Positions 8,387 through 17,241 are shown, numbered from the stretch's first letter. The stretch: 64,000 bases of DNA from Halovulum sp039190275 (GCA_039190275.1 JBCCYF010000004.1:11331-75330); one strand, 5' to 3'. The notes: generated by a model not told the origin, from the letters alone. Program-made: numbers and translations.

Positions 8387-9706
8387 ATGAAACACTCCAA
8401 AATTACGGCTGTCAGTGTGGCTGCCCTCATGGCAAGCGGTATGGCGGGTACGGCGCAGGCTGAGGACCTGACACTGTGCTGGGCCGCATGGGACCCTGCA
8501 AACGCCCTGGTCGAACTTAGCAAGGAGTTTGAGGCGGCTTCGGGCCATTCGATGAGCTTTGAGTTCATCCCCTGGCCGAACTTTGCCGATCGAATGCTGA
8601 ACGAGCTCAACTCGGGTGGCAAATTGTGCGACTTGCTTATCGGCGATAGCCAGTGGATCGGCGGCGGCGCCGAGAATGGGCACTATGTCAAGCTGAACGA
8701 CTTCTTCGACGCAGAAGGCATCAGCATGGATGATTTTGCCGATGCGACCGTTTATGCCTATTCGACATGGCCAAAGGGCACGCCGAACTACTATGCGTTG
8801 CCGGCGATGGGCGACGCCAACGGCTGGTTCTACCGCAAGGACTGGTTTGGCCGCGAGGATATAAGGGCTGCGTTCAAGGAGGCGACAGGACGCGACCTGG
8901 CCGAGCCGACAAGTCAGAAAGAGCTTCTTGAAACCGCCCAGTTCTTCCAGGGTCGCGAGATTGATGGGCAAACCGTCTATGGCGCCGCAATCTTCACCGA
9001 GCGCGGCTCGGAAGGTATCACAATGGGTGTGACCGGCGCCCTGTACCCCTGGGGCTTCAAATATGAAAATACCCCGGGCTCCTATGACATGGAGGGTGCT
9101 GTGAACTCGCCCGAAGCTGTCGAGGCATTGGAATTCTATAAAGAATTCTATCAAACAGCGACGCCGCCGGGCTACACGAACTCCTACATGGGTGAAAGCC
9201 TGGATGCGTTCAAATCGGGTCAGGTGGCGATGGCTATGAACTGGTTTGCATTCTTCCCCGGCCTCTATGCCGATCCGGATGTGGGGGGTGACAAGATCGA
9301 CTTCTTTGTTAATCCGCCGCAGAACCAGGCTGGATCCACCCTGGGCGGGCAGGGTATCTCGGTTGTGGCGTATTCCGATAAACAGGACGCCGCGCTCGAG
9401 TATATCAAGTGGTTCGCCCAGCCCGACATTCAGCAGAAATGGTGGGATCTGGGGGGGTATTCCGCGCATAATGCGGTGCTCGAAAGCCCGGAGTTCACCG
9501 ACAGCGCCCCCTTCGCCGGGGACTTCCTTGAGGCGATGGGCGCGGTGCAGGACTTCTGGCAGGAGCCGGCCTATGCCGAGCTTCTCCTGGCGATGCAAAA
9601 GCGGATGCACGACTATATCGTTGCCGATCAGGGCACCGCGAAAGAGGCGCTTGATAAGCTGATCGAAGACTGGACCGAGGTCTTCGAGGACGAAGGCAAA
9701 CTCTGA
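8387..9706 (+). CDS. ABC transporter extracellular solute-binding protein, family 1 (carbohydrate/polyol)
   Basis: This is a 439-residue periplasmic binding protein. Its signal peptide is MKHSKITAVSVAALMASGMA with a likely cut after AQA and a mature start at EDLTLCWAAWDP. The family-1 fold is visible in LVELSKEFEAASGHSMSFEFIPWPNF, the hinge-proximal ALPAMGDANGWFYRKDWFG, and the C-terminal VVAYSDKQDAALEYIKWF. The ATG at 8387 sits six bases after GGAGG; the ATG at 8381 directly abuts it and was rejected. It opens an operon with two permeases and two ATPases. The ligand is probably a small carbohydrate or polyol, judged from family and neighbours. Confidence 0.9.
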   Translation: MKHSKITAVSVAALMASGMAGTAQAEDLTLCWAAWDPANALVELSKEFEAASGHSMSFEFIPWPNFADRMLNELNSGGKLCDLLIGDSQWIGGGAENGHYVKLNDFFDAEGISMDDFADATVYAYSTWPKGTPNYYALPAMGDANGWFYRKDWFGREDIRAAFKEATGRDLAEPTSQKELLETAQFFQGREIDGQTVYGAAIFTERGSEGITMGVTGALYPWGFKYENTPGSYDMEGAVNSPEAVEALEFYKEFYQTATPPGYTNSYMGESLDAFKSGQVAMAMNWFAFFPGLYADPDVGGDKIDFFVNPPQNQAGSTLGGQGISVVAYSDKQDAALEYIKWFAQPDIQQKWWDLGGYSAHNAVLESPEFTDSAPFAGDFLEAMGAVQDFWQEPAYAELLLAMQKRMHDYIVADQGTAKEALDKLIEDWTEVFEDEGKL

Positions 9707-9714
9707 GGTGCGAA

Positions 9715-9743
9715 CCCTCTCCCGGCGATGCGCCGGGGGAGGG
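9715..9743 (+). other. Strong intercistronic hairpin after the binding-protein gene
   Basis: A 13-bp stem (arms 9715-9727 and 9731-9743, one G-T pair) closes a three-base ATG loop nine bases after the binding-protein stop. No T run follows, so it is not a classic terminator. Hairpins in this place, as between malE and malF, protect the upstream message and let the binding protein be made in excess over the permeases. Confidence 0.6.
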
Positions 9744-9759
9744 TGCCTTCAAGGCGCAG

Positions 9760-9782
9760 CCGCCCGTGTTACACTCGGGCGG
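9760..9782 (+). other. Second intercistronic hairpin
   Basis: CCGCCCG (9760-9766) pairs with CGGGCGG (9776-9782) around a nine-base loop, sixteen bases after the first hairpin and 71 bases before the permease start. Together the two hairpins fill most of the 147-base gap between the binding-protein and permease genes. No T run follows. Confidence 0.45.
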
Positions 9783-9853
9783 ACAGGTCCCCTGCGCCTG
9801 CACGTTAGCTTTAATCTGCGCTGTGACGTCAGCGACCCCACGGAACCGATCCC

Positions 9854-10789
9854 ATGGCAGAACCCACCCGAACAGAACCACAGATCTCTACCGCGCGTCG
9901 GGTCCGGGGGCTGTCGGACCGGGCGATCGCCTGGATCTTTGTCGGTCCGACCATCGTCCTGCTTTTGCTGATCAACATCTTCCCGCTGATCTGGACCGTG
10001 CGGCTGAGTTTCACCAACTTCCGGGCCAACCGGCCCAACCGCGAGGTCGACTGGGTGGGTCTGCGTAACTACGAGCGCATCCTGACTGACAGCGATACCT
10101 GGCTGGCGATGCAGGCGACCGCGCATTTCCTGTTCTGGACAATCCTGTTTCAGGTGCTGATCGGCTTTGCCTTAGCATGGCTGATCAACCGAAAGTTCAA
10201 GGGCAACGACTTATGGACCACCATCATTGTCCTGCCTATGATGCTTAGCCCGGCGGTCGTCGGGAACTTCTGGACCTTTCTCTACCAGCCGCAGATCGGA
10301 CTGATTAACTACATCGTCGCCTTCTTCACGGGGGCTGATCCGTCCAGCTTTGACATGCTGGGCTCGGTCAACCTCGCGCCGTGGTCGATTGTGATTGTGG
10401 ACACCTGGATGTGGACGCCGTTCGTGATGCTGATCTGCCTCGCCGGTCTACGTTCGATTCCTGACTATATTTATGAGGCGGCCGAGATTGATCGCGCCAG
10501 CAAGCTGCGGCAGTTTTTTACCATAACCATCCCCATGGTCCTTCCTTTCCTGATGCTCGCGGTGCTGTTTCGCGGCATCGAAAACTTCAAGATGTTCGAC
10601 CTTGTCGTGCAACTCACCGGCGGCGGACCGGGATCGGTCACCGAATTGGCCTCGATCAATCTAAAGCGCGAGGCCTTCGAGAAGTGGCGGACCGGCTATT
10701 CCTCGGCCTTTGCGATCATCCTGTTCGTCACTGTGTTTGGCCTCGCCTCGATCTACGTGAAAGCCCTTAACAAGGTGAAAGAGCGATGA
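9854..10789 (+). CDS. ABC transporter permease (MalF/UgpA type)
   Basis: This 311-residue inner-membrane protein has six predicted helices, starting with IAWIFVGPTIVLLLLINIFP. The cytoplasmic EAA loop that contacts the ATPase is clear: YEAAEIDRASKLRQFFTITI, about residues 211-230. The N-terminus GPTIVLLLLINIFPLIWTVRLSFTNF is typical of carbohydrate uptake CUT1 permeases. It overlaps the next permease gene by four bases. It should pair with that protein to form the translocation channel for the substrate carried by the upstream binding protein. Confidence 0.9.
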   Translation: MAEPTRTEPQISTARRVRGLSDRAIAWIFVGPTIVLLLLINIFPLIWTVRLSFTNFRANRPNREVDWVGLRNYERILTDSDTWLAMQATAHFLFWTILFQVLIGFALAWLINRKFKGNDLWTTIIVLPMMLSPAVVGNFWTFLYQPQIGLINYIVAFFTGADPSSFDMLGSVNLAPWSIVIVDTWMWTPFVMLICLAGLRSIPDYIYEAAEIDRASKLRQFFTITIPMVLPFLMLAVLFRGIENFKMFDLVVQLTGGGPGSVTELASINLKREAFEKWRTGYSSAFAIILFVTVFGLASIYVKALNKVKER

Positions 10790-11724
10790 GTTTCTCTGTC
10801 ACCGAACCGTCTGACCGGCAAAAGTGGATCGCCGGCACCCTGGTCATCCTTTATGCGCTGGTCACGATCATGCCCTTGGTGTGGATCATGATGACCGGTT
10901 TCAAAACCCCGCCCGACAGCATCAGCTATCCGCCGAAAGTGGTGTTCCAACCCTCGCTCGAAGGCTACGTAAACCTGTTCACCACCCGTACACGTGTCGG
11001 CCAGGAGGCGCTCGACGCGCTGCCGCCACCCGAAACCTGGTACGACGAGATTGTGCGCAACCGGGATATGGTCATCGCGGGGCCGTCGAAGTTCGGCGAG
11101 CGGTTCATGAACTCGGTGATCATTGGCTTTGGCTCCACATTCCTCAGTATCTTTCTGGGCACGCTGGCGGCCTATGGGTTCTCGCGCTTCCGCATCCCGC
11201 TGGCCGATGACCTGCTGTTTTTCATCCTCAGCACGCGCATGATGCCGCCCATCGCGGTGGCCATTCCGATCTTTCTGATGTACCGCGAGGTTGGTTTGTC
11301 GGACACGCATCTGGGCATGATCCTGCTCTATACGGCGGTCAATATCAGCCTTGCCGTGTGGCTGCTGAAAGGCTTCATCGACGAGATCCCGCGCGAGTAC
11401 GAAGAGGCCGCTTTGATCGATGGCTACACGCGTTTTCAGGCGTTCTACAAAGTTGTGCTGCCACAGGCGGCCACCGGCATTGCCTCGACCGCCATTTTTT
11501 GTCTGATCTTCGCATGGAATGAATATGCATTCGCCGTGTTGCTCACGTCGGGTACCGCGCAAACGGCACCACCCTTTATCCCCACCATCATTGGTGTTGG
11601 CGGGCTCGATTGGCCGGCGGTGGCTGCGGGGGCGACCCTGTTCCTCCTGCCGGTAATGGTCTTCACGATCCTGCTGCGCAAGCATCTGCTGCGCGGCATC
11701 ACATTCGGGGCGGTGCGGAAATGA
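10786..11724 (+). CDS. ABC transporter permease (MalG/UgpE type)
   Basis: This 312-residue permease is the second half of the channel. It has six hydrophobic segments, an extended first periplasmic loop (about residues 45-105) and the EAA motif EYEEAALIDGYTRFQAFYKV (about residues 205-224). The N-terminal LVILYALVTIMPLVWIMMTGFKTP and the C-terminal LPVMVFTILLRKHLLRGITFGAVRK are standard for the MalG group. The start overlaps the first permease by four bases. A 62-residue membrane protein gene follows 82 bases downstream. Confidence 0.9.
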   Translation: MSFSVTEPSDRQKWIAGTLVILYALVTIMPLVWIMMTGFKTPPDSISYPPKVVFQPSLEGYVNLFTTRTRVGQEALDALPPPETWYDEIVRNRDMVIAGPSKFGERFMNSVIIGFGSTFLSIFLGTLAAYGFSRFRIPLADDLLFFILSTRMMPPIAVAIPIFLMYREVGLSDTHLGMILLYTAVNISLAVWLLKGFIDEIPREYEEAALIDGYTRFQAFYKVVLPQAATGIASTAIFCLIFAWNEYAFAVLLTSGTAQTAPPFIPTIIGVGGLDWPAVAAGATLFLLPVMVFTILLRKHLLRGITFGAVRK

Positions 11725-11806
11725 CGGTGCTGCGCGACAGGATTTTCATCTGTGCTGGCCTGCCAAAGGTCCATCCTGCACGTAATGGCGCAGAGAGGTG
11801 CCCAAG

Positions 11807-11995
11807 ATGAGCGGTTTTCTGAATGGTCTGCTGAAGTTGCGCCGCGGCCCATGGGAGATTGTGGCGACCGTTCTCATCGGTCTTGGTGTCTTCATGCTCA
11901 TGCAGCCCTTCGTTATGTGGGCGTTCACCTACTCGTTTATCACCACCCTGACCGGGACGGTGATGTTCATCATTGTCAGCCATTTCCCGGAGTAG
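11807..11995 (+). CDS. Small two-helix membrane protein within the ABC operon
   Basis: This 62-residue protein has a short basic N-terminus (LLKLRRGPWE) and two hydrophobic stretches, IVATVLIGLGVFMLMQPFV and FITTLTGTVMFIIVSHF. AGAGAGG lies eight bases before the ATG at 11807. I do not recognise the family with certainty. Its size and its place between the permeases and ATPases recall the small DUF2160 protein in rhizobial glycerol ABC operons (glpSTPQV), which also have two ATPase genes. A role as an accessory transporter subunit is inference from that parallel. Confidence 0.6.
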   Translation: MSGFLNGLLKLRRGPWEIVATVLIGLGVFMLMQPFVMWAFTYSFITTLTGTVMFIIVSHFPE

Positions 11996-11998
11996 ACG

Positions 11999-12430
11999 AT
12001 GCGCGATACCGCACCATCAATGCCGACTGAAATCGCGACTGTGTTCGAGGCGATGCCAGCCGATGTGGCTGTCAAGCTTAGGCAAATGCGTACCCTTATT
12101 TACGCGGTCGCCGAGGCTGAGAACGTAGCCCCGTTGAGCGAAACGCTGAAGTGGGGTGAACCCTCCTACGCGACGGTGCGGACCAAGGCAGGAACACCGA
12201 TCCGTCTGGGCTGGTCGCGCAAGACACCGAAGCGCTGCGCGATGTTTGTGAACTGCCAGACCACGCTGCTGGATCAGTACCGAGAGCGGTATGGCGACGA
12301 ACTTGAATTTCAGGGCAATCGGGCGGTTGTGATTCCGACCGACGGACCGCTGAACGAAGCACCGGTTGTGGGGTGCATCGCGCTTGCGCTGACCTACCAC
12401 CGCAACAAACGCCTGCGAGCGGGAGGCTAG
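11999..12430 (+). CDS. DUF1801 (YdhG-like) domain protein
   Basis: This 143-residue soluble protein fits DUF1801. The N-terminal helix is TEIATVFEAMPADVAVKLRQ, the core motif is LKWGEPSYATVRTKAGTPIRLGW, and the C-terminus is IALALTYHRNKRLRAGG. The molecular function of the family is unknown, though it is widespread and often a stand-alone gene. Here it sits three bases after the small membrane protein and three bases before the first ATPase gene, so it is embedded in the transporter operon. Whether it contributes to transport or is a passenger cannot be told from the sequence. Confidence 0.8.
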   Translation: MRDTAPSMPTEIATVFEAMPADVAVKLRQMRTLIYAVAEAENVAPLSETLKWGEPSYATVRTKAGTPIRLGWSRKTPKRCAMFVNCQTTLLDQYRERYGDELEFQGNRAVVIPTDGPLNEAPVVGCIALALTYHRNKRLRAGG

Positions 12431-12433
12431 CCG

Positions 12434-13531
12434 TTGGCCGAGATTGTTGTCAGAAATCTGCGCAAAGAGTTCGGGGATTTTACCGCAGTGCGCGAAAGCT
12501 CGTTCACCATCGGGGACGGGGAGTTCTTCATGCTCCTCGGGCCATCGGGCTGTGGCAAAACCACCACACTGCGGATGATCGCGGGGCTTGAGCTGCCGAC
12601 CTCTGGCGAGATCTATCTTGATGGCGAGGAAATCAGCCAGAAGCCGCCCTCGCAACGTGACATCGCCTTTGTGTTTCAGATGTTCGCGCTTTACCCGCAC
12701 ATGAACGTGCGACGCAACCTGAGCTATCCCCTGATCAGCCAGGGGATGCCGCGTGCGCAGGTAAACGCCAAAGTGGGCGAAGTGGCCGAGATCCTGGGGA
12801 TCACCGACATTCTCAATCGCCCGGTCGGTGGCCTCTCGGGCGGCGATCGCCAGCGTGTCGCGCTTGGCCGGGCCATCGTCCGCGATCCCAAAGCCTTCAT
12901 GATGGATGAGCCGCTGGGTGCTCTGGACGCCGAGTTTCGCGAGCGTATGGCCGAGGAACTCAGGGCGCTGCATGACCGGATGAATGCCACGACAGTCTAC
13001 GTCACCCATGACCAGCTTGAGGCCATGCAAATGGGTGACAAGATTGTGGTCATGAACAATGCGGTGGTCGAGCAGTTCGGGACGCCTCAGGAAATCTATG
13101 ACAAGCCCGCAACGATGTTCGTGGCCGATTTCATCGGGTCGCCTTCGATGAACTTTCTTGAGTTTCAGGGCACAGTGGCTGCAGGGTCCGACAGCGTGGA
13201 TATGAACGGCCTCGCTTTGAGTATACCGCGCCAGCACGACGGCGCGATGGGCAGTCTGGTGTTCGGGGTCCGCCCGGAACATGTGCGGCTGTCCCAGGAC
13301 GGTTCCTATCGCGGCGAAGTGCTGGCCGCGGAATACCTGGGAACCACTCAGATCATCACGCTTGAGACACCAAATGGCGAACTCAAGGCGCGTGTTGCCT
13401 CGGATCAGGTTGCCCGGGTCGGGGAAACCGTTGGGCTGGAGTTTGATGCCAGGACCGTGACGCTGTTCAACACGTCGGACGGGCGCGCACTGCGCTCGGA
13501 TCTCAATGCGGGGGTGCTGGGCGATGGCTGA
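12434..13531 (+). CDS. ABC transporter ATPase 1, MalK/UgpC type (TTG start)
   Basis: This is a 365-residue nucleotide-binding subunit. It has Walker A GPSGCGKTT (about residues 36-44), a Q-loop in VFQMFALYPH, signature LSGGDRQRVALGRA, Walker B AFMMDEPLGALD, an H-loop in YVTHDQ and a C-terminal regulatory TOBE-type domain with FGVRPEHV. The fifth residue of the signature is Asp, where Gln is usual. Translation starts at TTG (12434), seven bases after GGGAGG. The second ATPase starts inside its 3' end, suggesting that a heterodimer powers the transporter. Confidence 0.9.
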   Translation: MAEIVVRNLRKEFGDFTAVRESSFTIGDGEFFMLLGPSGCGKTTTLRMIAGLELPTSGEIYLDGEEISQKPPSQRDIAFVFQMFALYPHMNVRRNLSYPLISQGMPRAQVNAKVGEVAEILGITDILNRPVGGLSGGDRQRVALGRAIVRDPKAFMMDEPLGALDAEFRERMAEELRALHDRMNATTVYVTHDQLEAMQMGDKIVVMNNAVVEQFGTPQEIYDKPATMFVADFIGSPSMNFLEFQGTVAAGSDSVDMNGLALSIPRQHDGAMGSLVFGVRPEHVRLSQDGSYRGEVLAAEYLGTTQIITLETPNGELKARVASDQVARVGETVGLEFDARTVTLFNTSDGRALRSDLNAGVLGDG

Positions 13532-14516
13532 GGTCGTACTCCAGGATGTTTCAAAGTCATTTGGCCCCGACATCGCGGTGGACGGTATTTCGATGACCGT
13601 GCCGGATGGCGCTTTCGTCGTGCTTTTGGGACCGACTGGTGCAGGCAAAACCACCACACTGCGGCTTATCTCGGGGCTGGAAAAACTGGACCGCGGAACG
13701 GTGTGGGTCGGTGGTCGGGACGTTGTCAACGACACACCGGCGCAACGCAATGTGGCGATGGTGTTCCAACAGTACTCGCTCTACCCGCATCTGACCGTTC
13801 GCGAAAACCTTGAGTTTCCTCTGAAGTCACCGATCCTGAACACCCCGCCCGAGCAGATCAAGCGCAAGGTTTCCGAAGTCGCCGAGGTTCTGCAGATCAG
13901 CGATAAGCTGGACAACCGGGCGACGGCGTTGTCGGGCGGCGAAATGCAGCGGGTCTCTATCGGACGCGCGCTGGTGCGTGATCCGTCGATCTATCTGATG
14001 GACGAACCGCTGAGCTCGCTGGATGCCAAGCTGCGGACCGATTTGCGGGTCGAACTCAAGCGTATTCAAGCCAGCCTGGGCGCCACGTTGCTTTACGTAA
14101 CGCATGATCAGATCGAAGCCATGACAATGGCGACCCATGTCGGCGTGCTTAACGAGGGCAAGTTGGTGCAGTTCGGATCACCGCGCCAGATCTATGAGGA
14201 TCCCAACAGCCTGTACGTTGCCGGGCGCCTGGGGCTGCCCCGGATCAATGTTCTGCCTGTAGAGGTTTTTGGCGGCGCGCCGCAGGGCGCGACACATATC
14301 GCGATGCGTCCCGAGCACATCACCCAGGGCGAGGGGCAGGAGGCGACTATAAAACGCGTCGAACACCTGGGCGATCAGACCCGGCTACATCTGGAACTCA
14401 AAGGGTATGAAATCACCACGCTTGTGGACCCGGATCAGACCTACTTACCCGGAGCGACGCTCAAGATTTCGCCCAGAAACCCCCTGGCCTTTGCCGCAGA
14501 CGGGAGCCGGATTTAA
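13524..14516 (+). CDS. ABC transporter ATPase 2, MalK/UgpC type
   Basis: This is a 330-residue nucleotide-binding subunit with Walker A GPTGAGKTT, Q-loop VFQQYSLYPH, signature LSGGEMQRVSIGRA, Walker B IYLMDEPLSSLD and H-loop YVTHDQ. A shorter regulatory domain (AMRPEHI onward) follows. The ATG at 13524 overlaps the first ATPase gene by eight bases; an ATG at 13506 would add six residues. The two ATPases differ throughout, so this is not a recent duplication. Paired ATPases with paired permeases resemble the rhizobial glycerol transporter GlpSTPQV. The kinase gene follows fourteen bases downstream. Confidence 0.9.
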   Translation: MAEVVLQDVSKSFGPDIAVDGISMTVPDGAFVVLLGPTGAGKTTTLRLISGLEKLDRGTVWVGGRDVVNDTPAQRNVAMVFQQYSLYPHLTVRENLEFPLKSPILNTPPEQIKRKVSEVAEVLQISDKLDNRATALSGGEMQRVSIGRALVRDPSIYLMDEPLSSLDAKLRTDLRVELKRIQASLGATLLYVTHDQIEAMTMATHVGVLNEGKLVQFGSPRQIYEDPNSLYVAGRLGLPRINVLPVEVFGGAPQGATHIAMRPEHITQGEGQEATIKRVEHLGDQTRLHLELKGYEITTLVDPDQTYLPGATLKISPRNPLAFAADGSRI

Positions 14517-14530
14517 AAGGGAGGACGCCC

Positions 14531-16153
14531 GTGACCCAGTTTATCAACACCAAGGAAACGCTGGTAACCGAAGCCATAGACGGTCTGCTGAAGTCCGCCG
14601 GCGGGACCCTGTGCCGACTTGATGGTTACCCGCATATCAAAGTGGTCTGCCGTTCGGGTTGGGATAAGTCCCGGGTCGCGCTCATCTCGGGCGGGGGGTC
14701 GGGGCACGAGCCTGCCCACGCGGGTTTCGTCGGTGCAGGGATGCTGACTGCTGCCGTGTGCGGTGAGGTATTCGCCAGCCCCTCGGTCGATGCGGTGTTG
14801 GCGGGTATCCTGGCTGTCACCGGTGAGGCTGGCTGCCTGCTGATCGTCAAAAACTATACCGGCGATCGGCTCAATTTCGGCCTCGCGGCCGAGCGTGCCC
14901 GGGCCTTCGGGCTCAAGGTATCCATGGTCGTGGTGGACGACGACATCGCGCTGCCAGACCTGCCACAGGCGCGCGGCGTGGCTGGAACGCTGCTGGTCCA
15001 CAAGATCGCCGGAGCGCTGGCCGAGGATGGCGCCGATCTGGACAGTGTGACGTCCGCGGCCGCTGAGACGGTCAAGAACCTGGCTTCCATCGGTATGTCG
15101 CTGGATACCTGCACGATACCAGGCTCGGTCAAGGAGGATCGGATCGCACATGGTATGGCGGAAATGGGGCTTGGCATCCATGGCGAGGCGGGCGTCGAAC
15201 AGGTGGTCTTTGACACCGCCCGAAGCGCAATGGGAATGGTGGTACAGAAGTTGCAGTCTCACCTCACGTCGCCTTCGGTAGCGCTGCTGAACAACCTGGG
15301 GTCTACCACACCGCTTGAGATGAGTATCCTGACCGAAGAGCTGTTTCGTGCCGATACAGCGGGTCATATCGAGCTGGTTGTCGGGCCCGCCCAGATGATG
15401 ACTTCCTTGGACATGCACGGGTTTTCTGTGACCGTCCTGCCGGTGAACCCTGCGCACCGTGAGTTGCTGACCAGACCGGCGCCGATGCCCGCTTGGCCCG
15501 GCACAATGCCGGTTGCACCGGCGGAGGTCTGGCCGCTGCCGGATGGACTGAGCCCGATCAAACCGATCCCCTCCATGAATGCTCCGGTGCGGGATGTCAT
15601 CGAAAAGTGCTGCGCGCTGCTGATAGCCTCGGAGGAGGCATTGAATGTGCTGGATGCGAAGTCGGGGGACGGTGATACCGGAAGCACCCTGGCAACGGCT
15701 GCACGTGCGCTGGACGGTGCTTTGGACAGGATGCCGTTGGCCGATCTGACGCAATTGTTTCGCGCCATTGGCAATGAACTGAGCCAGACAATGGGTGGAT
15801 CCTCGGGTGTTATTCTGGCGATCTTCTTCGGTGCGACGGGCGATGCCTGCGCAAACGGACAGGCGACGGCCGAGGCGCTTCAAAGCGGCCTTGCACGGAT
15901 CAGCCAGGTTGGCGGTGCGGTGCGTGGCGACCGAACCATGATCGATGCGCTGGAACCGGCCCTGGAGGCGCTGCCACAGGGGATTGCCCAGGCGGCCCGG
16001 GCGGCGCGTGCCGGCGCCGATGCAACGGCCGGGATCGGGCGCGCCAAGGCTGGGCGCGCGTCCTATGTGCCCGAGCAGAACCTTATTGGCCACAATGACC
16101 CGGGTGCCGAGGCGGTTGCTCTTCTGTTCGAGGGGTTGGCCGACGCCCTGTGA
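14531..16153 (+). CDS. Dihydroxyacetone-kinase-family ketose kinase (DhaK-DhaL fusion)
   Basis: This is a 540-residue ATP-dependent kinase of the single-chain DAK type. The N-terminal DhaK domain (to about residue 330) has GGGSGHEPAHAGFVG and the substrate-binding histidine in GLGIHGE (H217), which forms a hemiaminal with the carbonyl of the ketose. The C-terminal DhaL domain (about 350-540) has the Mg-ATP-binding aspartates in SGDGDTG (D380, D382) and GGSSG. The start is GTG at 14531 behind AAGGGAGG. Family members phosphorylate dihydroxyacetone, glyceraldehyde or C4 ketoses such as erythrulose. Context shows a catabolic role, but not which ketose is used. Confidence 0.9.
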   Translation: MTQFINTKETLVTEAIDGLLKSAGGTLCRLDGYPHIKVVCRSGWDKSRVALISGGGSGHEPAHAGFVGAGMLTAAVCGEVFASPSVDAVLAGILAVTGEAGCLLIVKNYTGDRLNFGLAAERARAFGLKVSMVVVDDDIALPDLPQARGVAGTLLVHKIAGALAEDGADLDSVTSAAAETVKNLASIGMSLDTCTIPGSVKEDRIAHGMAEMGLGIHGEAGVEQVVFDTARSAMGMVVQKLQSHLTSPSVALLNNLGSTTPLEMSILTEELFRADTAGHIELVVGPAQMMTSLDMHGFSVTVLPVNPAHRELLTRPAPMPAWPGTMPVAPAEVWPLPDGLSPIKPIPSMNAPVRDVIEKCCALLIASEEALNVLDAKSGDGDTGSTLATAARALDGALDRMPLADLTQLFRAIGNELSQTMGGSSGVILAIFFGATGDACANGQATAEALQSGLARISQVGGAVRGDRTMIDALEPALEALPQGIAQAARAARAGADATAGIGRAKAGRASYVPEQNLIGHNDPGAEAVALLFEGLADAL

Positions 16154-16168
16154 TATGATCGATGCGCC

Positions 16169-17218
16169 ATGAAACTGGATCGGGATACGACGCAGAACCC
16201 GACTGTCAATGACATTGCCCGCGTGGCCGAAGTCAGTCTGGCAACGGTCGATCGTGTCCTGAACAAACGGCCGGGCGTTCGCTCGGCTACGGTCGAGCGG
16301 GTGAACAAGGCCATCGCGCAGCTGGGCTACGTCCGCGATACCGCCGCAGCCAATCTGGCCCGCGGTCGAACCTATACCTTCGTTTTCATACTGCCCGCGA
16401 ACAGCAACGAGTTTACTGCCATGCTCGAGGCACAGATCGGAGATTTGGCGGCGGACCTGAAGCGGGACAGGACGCAATTGAGCTGCGTCAAGGTCCCGGC
16501 GTTTGATCCAATGGCCCTGGCCCTGGCGATCGCGCGGATCGATGTGGACGCGGTCGACGGCGTTGCGATATTCGGTCTTGAGACACCATCGGTGCGGGAT
16601 GCGATCTCGGGGCTTAAGGGGCAGGGCGTTTCGGTGGTATCCTTGGTTTCCGACATCCCAAGCTCGGAACGGGACGCCTATGTCGGGCTGGACAACATTG
16701 CCGCCGGGCGCACAGCGGCGCAGTTGATGGGGCGATTTCTGGGTGCGCGGCATGGCGAGATCATCGTGATTACGGGTTCAACGCTTGCCCGGGATCATCT
16801 CGAGCGGCGCTTGGGCTTTGACGAGGTGATGCGACGTGACTTTCCAAAACTGAATGTGCTGGCCTCATTGGAGGGCCGCGATGATCCTGAGGTTGTGGAA
16901 CGGGTGCTGCGCCGCTCGGACACCGGGCATGCGGATGTGGCGGGGATCTATTCTTCGGCTGCTGGTAATGCCGGACTGTTGCGGTACCTTGCGGCGCGGC
17001 AGGGTCCCCGGCCCATGATCATCGCGCATGAACTCACTCCGATGTCGCGCGGGGCGCTCAGCGATGGCGTATTTGACGTTGTGATCTCGCAAGATGCGGG
17101 TCATCTGGTGCGCAGTTCCGTGCGCATCATGCGCGCGAATGCAGACAAACTGCCGATTAATTCCGCTCAGGAGCGGATCAGAATTGATGTATATCTAAGA
17201 GAAAACCTGCCGCCGTGA
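16169..17218 (+). CDS. LacI family transcriptional regulator of the sugar/polyol operon
   Basis: This is a 349-residue repressor-type protein. The N-terminal LacI helix-turn-helix is VNDIARVAEVSLATVDRVLN (about residues 12-31), followed by the hinge helix region GYVRDTAAANLARGR. The periplasmic-binding-like sensor domain contains AIFGLETPSVRDAI and DNIAAGRTAAQLMGRFLG. It is encoded inside the operon, between the kinase and the TIM-barrel gene, with 15 bases to the kinase. The likely targets are the CG-centred palindromes at 8270-8356. The inducer is presumably the transported compound or a metabolite of it; both statements are inference. Confidence 0.9.
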   Translation: MKLDRDTTQNPTVNDIARVAEVSLATVDRVLNKRPGVRSATVERVNKAIAQLGYVRDTAAANLARGRTYTFVFILPANSNEFTAMLEAQIGDLAADLKRDRTQLSCVKVPAFDPMALALAIARIDVDAVDGVAIFGLETPSVRDAISGLKGQGVSVVSLVSDIPSSERDAYVGLDNIAAGRTAAQLMGRFLGARHGEIIVITGSTLARDHLERRLGFDEVMRRDFPKLNVLASLEGRDDPEVVERVLRRSDTGHADVAGIYSSAAGNAGLLRYLAARQGPRPMIIAHELTPMSRGALSDGVFDVVISQDAGHLVRSSVRIMRANADKLPINSAQERIRIDVYLRENLPP

Positions 17219-17241
17219 CGGTGGATTGACCGGAGGAAAAC

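Noticed and set aside
8224..8463. Open frame crossing the operator region ahead of the binding-protein gene
   Set aside because: Overlaps palindromic operators and the true start in another frame; no domain.
12017..13750. Long open frame (577 codons) antisense to DUF1801 and the ATPase genes
   Set aside because: Shadow of the real genes; no ribosome binding site and no family resemblance.
14513..16753. Very long open frame (746 codons) antisense to the kinase and LacI genes
   Set aside because: It mirrors high-GC codon use of the sense genes; the product is His/Arg-rich with no recognisable domain, while the sense strand encodes clear families.
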